Shown here: positions 7,543 through 12,336 of the stretch, in pieces
Numbering within the stretch: position 1 is the first letter of the stretch
How the letters are laid out: the number at the start of each line of letters is the position of its first letter
Origin: JAAYCB01 sp012744395
Lineage (GTDB): Bacteria > Planctomycetota > Planctomycetia > Pirellulales > Thermoguttaceae
NCBI GenBank assembly: GCA_028703175.1
Contig: JAQVNJ010000163.1
Coordinates: 1 to 12,336, forward strand
Direction of reading: 5' to 3'
Length of the DNA stretch: 12,336 bases
Translations under genes and position numbers: made by a program
Notes under the pieces: model-generated
Databases searched by the model: none
Seen by the model: only the letters and a program-made list of their open reading frames with translations
Told to the model about the DNA's origin: nothing

Positions 7543-7579
7543 TCAGAAGTCGAAACCGGAATGTAGTGAAGACTTCTGA
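7543..7579. repeat. 9-bp inverted repeat TCAGAAGTC / GACTTCTGA
   Basis: The arms at 7543-7551 and 7571-7579 are perfect and separated by 19 nt. No T-run follows. In 12 kb about one such repeat with a loop of this size is expected by chance, so it is recorded only as a possible transcript fold or protein site. Confidence 0.25.
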
Positions 7580-7796
7580 CCGCCCAGCCCGCAAAAACCG
7601 GGAGATCGCACCGACTGTTGGCGAACTTGCCCCGAGCGGCTGGTCGGGCGATTCGCCGAGCCCCCCCCTAGAGCTGCAAGTTCCCCGCAAAGTGATGGAT
7701 CGACGGGGTGGACCATCACACGGTGAAGACGGCGGGGGGAATTTCGACTCCGCGGGCAAACAGGGCGACTGAAGCGATTTGGAGAGCTTCGCCGGA

Positions 7797-7824
7797 TTGA
7801 CTGGTCAGGAAGAGTTGTTAGAAT
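7797..7824 (+). promoter_or_regulatory. Sigma70-like promoter for the secreted ASST/repeat protein
   Basis: TTGACT (7797-7802) matches the -35 consensus at five of six positions. TAGAAT (7819-7824) matches the -10 consensus at five of six. The spacer is 16 nt. Transcription would begin near 7831, leaving a leader of about 280 nt before the ATG at 8113. It is the best promoter-like site in the gap and fits an independent unit downstream of the operon. Confidence 0.5.
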
Positions 7825-7945
7825 CGCGAAGCCAGGCAATTTCGTCCTGACTGCGCCGCCACCTTGTTGTGCGACAAGTGCCTGGTCGACCTGATTCGCG
7901 GCCAGTCGGCAACGATGCTTGTTTCTCTGGAGCCTTCTGAAGTTT

Positions 7946-7986
7946 GGGGGATTCGGGGCCAGCGGGGGCAGACGGCTTGGAGGGGG
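7946..7986 (+). other. Four-run G-rich motif in the 5' leader (possible RNA G-quadruplex)
   Basis: G runs of 5, 4, 5 and 5 lie at 7946-7950, 7955-7958, 7964-7968 and 7982-7986, on the coding strand, with spacers of 4, 5 and 13 nt. This meets the usual pattern for a quadruplex apart from one longish loop. It lies in the inferred untranslated leader about 130 nt before the start codon. Confidence 0.4.
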
Positions 7987-8100
7987 AATCGATCGGGCAA
8001 GTCGGATCAACCGGCTGCCACTCCACCCTTCGCTGACTGCCCAGATTGCCAGACACTCCGCCTCGCCGAGGTTTTACCTATTTACCTGTTCTTGTGCCAC

Positions 8101-8108
8101 GGAGAGAG
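8101..8108 (+). promoter_or_regulatory. Shine-Dalgarno GGAGAG deciding the start of the secreted protein
   Basis: GGAGAGAG precedes the ATG at 8113 by a few bases. The reading frame is open farther upstream (to an ATG at 7864), but this site, together with the LEDRVLL tag at residues 37-43 of the shorter protein, supports starting at 8113. Confidence 0.75.
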
Positions 8109-8112
8109 CCTC

Positions 8113-11100
8113 ATGTTTCGCGCGGCTAAGTCCATTGTTCGACAATTCACCCATCGAATGCGAAACGGCGACTTCAATCGAAGCTGCACCGTACGGCGCC
8201 GCCATCTGCGTGGCGAGCAACTTGAAGATCGCGTCCTCCTGGCGCAGACGGTGGGACTGTTCGTGAACGAGCCGGAGGCCTACGAGGGGTACACGCTCTT
8301 CGCTCCCTCGAGCGCGACGACAACCTATCTGATCGATATCGACGGCAAGGAGGTCAACGCATGGGCCAGCGCGTTTCAACCCATGTCCGCCTACCTGTTG
8401 CCCAACGGCGACTTGCTGCGCACGGCACAACTGCCAAGCACCGCCGAGACGATCAATGCGCCGGGAGGAGCGGGGCGCGTCGAGTTGTTCGACTGGGATG
8501 GCAACTTGAAGTGGTCTTACGAGTTGAATGAAACCGACGGCCTGGCGGATGGAATCCACGACCGGCGATTGCACCATGATATCGAGATCCTCCCCAACGG
8601 GAATATCCTCATGATTGCCTGGGAGCGGTTCACGCGAAATGAGGCGCTCGCCCAGGGGCGCAATCCGAGCCTTCCGGCCGACAACAATGGAGAGGTCTGG
8701 CCCGACATGGTCATCGAAGTGCAACCCGATTACGCAGCAGGAGCGGGCGGGGAGATTGTCTGGGAATGGCACTTGTGGGACCATCTCGTTCAGCAATACG
8801 ACGCAACGAAGCCGAACTGGAGAGGCACGAACGGGGTCGCCGCCCATCCCGAGTTGGCAAACTTGAACTATGTGCCAGGTGGGGAGGGGGCCGGCGGGGT
8901 GGCCGCCGATTGGACTCACTTCAACGGCATCGACTACAATCCCGATCTCGATCAGATCGTCGTATCGTCGAGGGAATTCAGTGAGTTCTGGATCATCGAC
9001 CACAGTACGACAACCGAGGAGGCGGCCGGGCACACCGGCGGCAATGCCGGTCGTGGCGGCGACATCCTCTATCGATGGGGCAACCCGGCAGCCTACAACC
9101 GGGGCAGCCGCGCCGGGCAGCAGCTCTTCTACCAGCATGACGCTCAATGGATCGAGCCCGGCCTGCCAGGTGAAGGCAATCTCCTCGTCTTCAACAACGG
9201 CTGGAATCGCTCAGACGGCAGCAGCTATTCGTCGGCGGACGAGGTTGCAGCGCCCCTCAGCAGCCAATGGTATCTGAATAACAGGACCGACGGCTCCGTC
9301 GACGAGATGGTCCATTTTGACGTAATGGCCGTGCCGGATTCATGGCAGACGATCACGGGCGACTGGGATGGCGATGGAACGGACACGGTCGGCCTGTACG
9401 ACCCCGGCAGCTCGACCTTCCATCTGTACGGGACGACTCCCGACAGCCCGCTTGCGTTCACCGCAGCGGGCGCCGACGCGGGTTGGCTGCCGATTGTGGG
9501 CGACTGGGACGGCAATGGCACGGACAACCTGGGGCTCTACGATCAGGCGGCGCATACCTTCCACTTCTACAACCAAACGGGCGACGGCAACCCCGCCCCG
9601 GCGCCGTTCGTCACGCCCGACCTGCCCGCCTCCTGGCTGCCGTTGGCCGGCGACTGGGACGGCGACGGGGATGATACCGTCGGCGTTTACGATCCGGCGG
9701 GGCACACCTTCTACCTCAACGACGCGATCGACGGATCGACCGATCGCGTCACCCAGTTCGTCACGCCCCCATTGCCCGCCTCCTGGCTGCCGTTGGCCGG
9801 CGACTGGGACGGCGACGGGGATGACACGGTCGGCGTTTACGATCCGGCGGGGCACACCTTCTACCTCAACAACAAGACTTCGGGCACGGCCGATATCGTT
9901 TTCACCGTCCCCCTTATCCCCCGTTCATGGCGCCCCGTAGCCGGCAACTGGAAGGGGACCGGCGGCGACACGATCGGCCTCTACAACCCCCAGTACGCGC
10001 CGGGGAACTACGTGCTTGTTGAAGGAATCGGGTACGGGCCGGCCGCCCCGACGTGGACCTACGCCTCGACCCCCCGATCCACGTTCTTCGCCACGATCAT
10101 CTCGGGGATGCAGCGGCTTCCTAACGGAAACACACTGATTGACGAAGGAACGGAAGGCCGCTTCTTCGAGGTAACGCCGGACGGCCGGATCGTCTGGGAG
10201 TACGTCAACCCGGTGATCGCCGGGGGGCGGATTCTGACGCAGGGGACGACGGTCCCGACGGCCGCTTTCGGAATCCCGGGCGTGAAACAGAACCTCGTCT
10301 TTCGAGCCTACCGGTACGGCATCGAATACTTCGACGAGCCGCTGCAAACGACCCTGCAAAACATGGAACCCGGCTCGCCGATCGAAGGTTACCGAGCCAG
10401 CTTCGACACGGTTGGCCTGGTCAACCCCACAGTCTTCGACTGGTATCTGAACAATCGTGTCGACGGCACGACCAACGACATGTACGAGTTCAATTGGCCG
10501 GGGGGCAGCGGGGATTGGGCGCCGATCGCCGGCGACTGGGACGGAGACGGCCATGACACAGCGGGCATCTACGACCGCGCAACCCAGACGTTTCATCTGA
10601 TCAACCAGTCCGAGAACATCACCGACCCGGCCACGGTGTTTGCCGCTCCCGCTGCCCAAGGGAATTGGCTGCCGATTGCCGGCGACTGGAACGGGGACGG
10701 CCTCGACGACGTAGGACTCTACGATCAGGCGAACCATACCTTCCACTTCTACGATCCGCTCGGAACGGATCCCATCATGTTCGCGCCGTTCATCACGCCG
10801 CCCCTTCCCGCCCATTGGCTGGCGGTGGCCGGCGACTGGGACGGAGACGGCGACGACACCGTGGGCGTGTACGACCCGACAAATCACACCTTCTACGTCA
10901 ACAACGAGATCGACGGATCGACCGATCGGGTGATCACGTTTGTCACGCCGCCGCTCCCGGCCCACTGGCTGCCCCTGGCGGGGGACTGGAACGGCGATGG
11001 CAAGGATACGCTGGGCATCTATGGAACAGACAACCACACGTTCTACCTGAACAACAAGCTCGCGGGTACCGCGGACTACATCTTCGTCACTCCGCCGGTT

Positions 11101-12222
11101 CCCGCCACGTGGCTGCCGGTGACGGGCGACTGGAATGCCTCAAAACAGCCAGGAGGTTCCGCCGCGGCAGTCCTCGTCCCGGCCGGTGTCACCGATCGCA
11201 TCGCTTCGGGCGGCGATTCCACCTACGTGTCGGCACGCGTTGAAATCCAGGGCGATGCGGCGATCATCTTCGGCACCGATGGCGACGATCACTTTGAGTT
11301 CGACGCGGCCGCCATGACGGTCAACATCAACGGCGAACAGCAGGTTCTGCCCGCAGATGCGATCAGGTCGGTGTCTTTGTTTGCCGGCCTCGGGCAGGAT
11401 GTCGTCATCCTCCACGATTCGCCGGCCGACGAAATCCTCGTGGCCGATTCCTTCCAGGCCACGATGACCAACCGCAACGGAGACCTCCGCGTCGACGTCA
11501 CCGGCCACGAGACGCTGCTGGCGTACAGCAATCGCGGCGGCTACGACGTGGCCCAGCTCCACGGCACGGAAGGGGCCGACAAGTTCAAGTTCCAGGCCCC
11601 CAGCGACAAGGCACATCACGCCAAGGTGTACGGAGCCGGGCAGTACAACCGCGTCAAGAACTTCGAGTTGGTGCAGGCGTTTGCTTCCGGTGGCGACGAC
11701 CTGGCGAGGGTCTTCAGCACCGCAGGGACAACCACGTTCGACGGCCAGTATGGATTCAGCCGGTCCCAGGGCAGCGGATTCGATGTGCAGATGCACCAGT
11801 TTCCATCCGTCGTTGCCCACGGCGGGAAGGGGGCCGACGTGGCCCGCTTGATCGATTCGGCCCTGGACGATGTGTTGCACGCCAAGTCGCACAAGAGCGT
11901 GCTCTTCGATCGCGCTACCGGCGGCGAACGGTATCAGATCACGGTGCGGGGATTCCAGACGCTGCACGCGGAGGCCAGCGCCGTCGACGGGGGGATCGAC
12001 AAGGTCCGCCTTTGGGATACCGCCGCCGACGATCTCCTCGAGCTCTCCGCGGACGGGCTGAGACTGCTGACGCCCGCCCAAGCAGAAGCCCTGTATGAAC
12101 TGTTTGCCTTCGAGATCGTCAAAGCGGCCAGCCCGCATGGCCAAAACGACAAGGTCAAAACCGCCGGAGCGCCCGCCTACGACTTGTCGCTGGAAGGAAT
12201 CTGGCAAGACCTGGGGAGGTGA
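8113..12222 (+). CDS. Secreted aryl-sulfate-sulfotransferase-like beta-propeller with two FG-GAP/VCBS-like repeat arrays and a C-terminal repeat domain
   Basis: A 1369-aa exported or surface protein. Residues 28-43 (RRR...LEDRVLL) are a planctomycete LEPR-XLL export tag. Residues about 47-382 are an ASST (Arylsulfotransferase family) propeller: YLLPNGDLLRTA, HHDIEILPNGNIL (H154/H155), DWTHFNGIDYNP (H269), YQHDAQW (H342) and GNLLVFNNGW. The propeller is interrupted by repeat array A (about 383-626) and resumes at YVLVEGIGYGP...QRLPNGNTLIDEG...VTPDGRIVWEY (about 627-755). Array B (about 765-1008) is colinear with A. Residues about 1047-1340 hold about five 50-residue units (G.D.A.L.DS.ADD pattern). 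Repeats carry DWDGDG.D loops typical of Ca2+-binding FG-GAP domains. It has its own promoter and leader. Whether it still transfers sulfate is unknown; a role in cell-surface adhesion or binding is equally possible. The overall fold class is fairly secure. Confidence 0.85.
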   Translation: MFRAAKSIVRQFTHRMRNGDFNRSCTVRRRHLRGEQLEDRVLLAQTVGLFVNEPEAYEGYTLFAPSSATTTYLIDIDGKEVNAWASAFQPMSAYLLPNGDLLRTAQLPSTAETINAPGGAGRVELFDWDGNLKWSYELNETDGLADGIHDRRLHHDIEILPNGNILMIAWERFTRNEALAQGRNPSLPADNNGEVWPDMVIEVQPDYAAGAGGEIVWEWHLWDHLVQQYDATKPNWRGTNGVAAHPELANLNYVPGGEGAGGVAADWTHFNGIDYNPDLDQIVVSSREFSEFWIIDHSTTTEEAAGHTGGNAGRGGDILYRWGNPAAYNRGSRAGQQLFYQHDAQWIEPGLPGEGNLLVFNNGWNRSDGSSYSSADEVAAPLSSQWYLNNRTDGSVDEMVHFDVMAVPDSWQTITGDWDGDGTDTVGLYDPGSSTFHLYGTTPDSPLAFTAAGADAGWLPIVGDWDGNGTDNLGLYDQAAHTFHFYNQTGDGNPAPAPFVTPDLPASWLPLAGDWDGDGDDTVGVYDPAGHTFYLNDAIDGSTDRVTQFVTPPLPASWLPLAGDWDGDGDDTVGVYDPAGHTFYLNNKTSGTADIVFTVPLIPRSWRPVAGNWKGTGGDTIGLYNPQYAPGNYVLVEGIGYGPAAPTWTYASTPRSTFFATIISGMQRLPNGNTLIDEGTEGRFFEVTPDGRIVWEYVNPVIAGGRILTQGTTVPTAAFGIPGVKQNLVFRAYRYGIEYFDEPLQTTLQNMEPGSPIEGYRASFDTVGLVNPTVFDWYLNNRVDGTTNDMYEFNWPGGSGDWAPIAGDWDGDGHDTAGIYDRATQTFHLINQSENITDPATVFAAPAAQGNWLPIAGDWNGDGLDDVGLYDQANHTFHFYDPLGTDPIMFAPFITPPLPAHWLAVAGDWDGDGDDTVGVYDPTNHTFYVNNEIDGSTDRVITFVTPPLPAHWLPLAGDWNGDGKDTLGIYGTDNHTFYLNNKLAGTADYIFVTPPVPATWLPVTGDWNASKQPGGSAAAVLVPAGVTDRIASGGDSTYVSARVEIQGDAAIIFGTDGDDHFEFDAAAMTVNINGEQQVLPADAIRSVSLFAGLGQDVVILHDSPADEILVADSFQATMTNRNGDLRVDVTGHETLLAYSNRGGYDVAQLHGTEGADKFKFQAPSDKAHHAKVYGAGQYNRVKNFELVQAFASGGDDLARVFSTAGTTTFDGQYGFSRSQGSGFDVQMHQFPSVVAHGGKGADVARLIDSALDDVLHAKSHKSVLFDRATGGERYQITVRGFQTLHAEASAVDGGIDKVRLWDTAADDLLELSADGLRLLTPAQAEALYELFAFEIVKAASPHGQNDKVKTAGAPAYDLSLEGIWQDLGR
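9259..9990 (+). repeat. Repeat array A: FG-GAP/VCBS-like 50-residue repeats inserted inside the propeller
   Basis: A WYLNN.TDG lead-in (TGG at 9268) is followed by GDW-type repeats starting at 9358, 9499, 9649, 9799 and a degenerate one at 9943 (GNWKGTGGDTIGLYNP). Steps are 141, 150, 150 and 144 nt. The core is GDWDGDG.DTVG.YDP...TF followed by a variable stretch ending in ..WLP. The array lies between SSADEVAAPL and YAPGNYVLVEG, which I expect to be near neighbours in uninterrupted ASST homologs. Confidence 0.85.
9606..9870 (+). repeat. Near-identical tandem 150-nt repeats within array A
   Basis: Positions 9606-9720 and 9756-9870 align at a 150-nt offset with about 6 mismatches in 115 nt (four clustered at 9619-9622, two in the DDTVG codons). 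Other repeats in the arrays are alike in protein but clearly diverged in DNA, so this pair reflects recent duplication or gene conversion. Confidence 0.85.
10405..11142 (+). repeat. Repeat array B: second FG-GAP/VCBS-like array, colinear with array A
   Basis: It opens with a half repeat (DTVGLVNPTVFDWYLNN; second TGG at 10441), then GDW repeats at 10531, 10681, 10831, 10981 and a truncated one at 11125. Steps are 150, 150, 150 and 144 nt. Repeats 2-5 sit exactly 1182 nt after repeats 2-5 of array A. Variable parts match in order: FHFYN/FHFYD, IDGSTDRV/IDGSTDRV, NNKTSGTAD/NNKLAGTAD. Confidence 0.85.
11386..12060 (+). repeat. C-terminal ~50-residue repeat units of the secreted protein
   Basis: Units begin at residues about 1092, 1143, 1194, 1240 and 1294 (steps 51, 51, 46, 54). 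Shared pattern: G.D.A.L.DS.ADD.L, then a strand-rich stretch ending in a VTG/VRGF.TL.A-like segment. This suggests a repetitive all-beta, possibly solenoid-like domain common in planctomycete exported proteins. Fold assignment is inference. Confidence 0.6.
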
Positions 12223-12319
12223 AAACTGGTCTATTCTGGTTTGGCCGTTTTTGTTCCATCGTTGTCTTCGGGTGGCACTGAAAACAGCGCGGGCCGGTGG
12301 CGGCTAAGGTTTTCACCTC
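12216..12319. repeat. 11-bp inverted repeat spanning the stop codon and downstream gap
   Basis: GAGGTGAAAAC (12216-12226, containing the TGA stop) and GTTTTCACCTC (12309-12319) are perfect reverse complements 82 nt apart. Chance expectation in this window for such a repeat within 100 nt is roughly 0.3, so significance is modest. It could help terminate transcription or mark an element boundary. The 114 nt after the gene otherwise show nothing recognisable. Confidence 0.35.
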
Positions 12320-12336
12320 GCCATGCCCGACTCGTT

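Larger units (their letters stand above)
7355..8112. other. Intergenic region without a convincing gene (758 nt)
   Basis: The region separates the defence-type operon from the secreted-protein gene. All open frames on either strand give Pro/Arg/Ser-rich, motif-free translations, so none is called. It contains a GC hairpin at 7411-7427, a weak 9-bp inverted repeat at 7543-7579, a C8 run at 7661-7668, a sigma70-like promoter at 7797-7824 and a G-rich leader (7946-7986). No tRNA, CRISPR or insertion-sequence end was seen. Confidence 0.7.

Noticed and set aside
7398..7772. 124-codon open frame in the gap after DUF499
   Set aside because: The translation is Pro/Arg/Ser-rich with no motif or good ribosome site, and codon use looks non-coding.
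7864..8112. In-frame N-terminal extension of the secreted protein
   Set aside because: The extension has no signal-like segment, while GGAGAG at 8101 and the correctly placed LEDRVLL tag favour ATG 8113.
8074..9147. 357-codon open frame on the - strand
   Set aside because: It is antisense to the export tag and propeller region. No ribosome site or recognisable domain supports it.
9358..11142. Regular spacing of repeats considered as a CRISPR array or satellite
   Set aside because: Units are 141-150 nt, coding and in frame, and encode FG-GAP/VCBS-like protein repeats; there are no short identical repeats with unique spacers.

Overview
The window looks like a piece of a planctomycete (Planctomycetota) chromosome. 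The DNA is GC-rich, and the large gene on the right encodes an N-terminal RRR...LEDRVLL segment, the LEPR-XLL type export tag typical of secreted planctomycete proteins. All supported genes are on the + strand. The lineage call rests mainly on that tag.

Left part (1-7354): five closely packed genes that read as one operon of a DNA-modification or defence locus. They are (1) the C-terminal 619 codons of a DUF1156-type adenine DNA methylase, cut by the window edge; (2) a 425-aa AAA/SMC-like ATPase; (3) a 221-aa protein with a weak TOPRIM-like pattern that resembles, from memory, MAD4-type proteins of methylation-associated defence systems; (4) a 58-aa ORF resembling only the C-terminal tail of DUF1016/YhcG-type PDDEXK nucleases; (5) a 1112-aa DUF499 ATPase. 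Gaps are 9 nt, -4 nt (ATGA overlap), 0 nt and 27 nt. DUF1156 methylases and DUF499 ATPases are known to co-occur in defence islands. Here an ATPase plus TOPRIM-like pair, which recalls PARIS, OLD-type or MAD3-MAD4 pairs, sits inside that module. A helicase or nuclease partner, if there is one, would lie upstream. The methylase gene holds two oddities: a G8 tract at which a one-base slip in either direction stops translation before the catalytic DPPY motif, and a 71-bp palindromic element inserted in frame that encodes an acidic Ser-rich linker.

Middle (7355-8112): 758 nt with no convincing gene. It holds a small GC hairpin after the operon, a good sigma70-like promoter (TTGACT-16-TAGAAT, 7797-7824), and a roughly 280-nt leader containing four G4/G5 runs (possible RNA G-quadruplex).

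Right part (8113-12222): a 1369-aa secreted protein. An aryl-sulfate-sulfotransferase-like (ASST) beta-propeller is interrupted by a 240-residue array of FG-GAP/VCBS-like 50-residue repeats. After the propeller's last part comes a second array, colinear repeat by repeat with the first, so a whole-array duplication is likely. The C-terminus is a third repeat region of about 50-residue units. The final 114 nt contain no gene; an 11-bp inverted repeat spans the stop codon.

The left operon probably modifies and/or restricts foreign DNA. The right gene has its own promoter and appears functionally unrelated. Family assignments are from remembered motifs, since no database search was possible.
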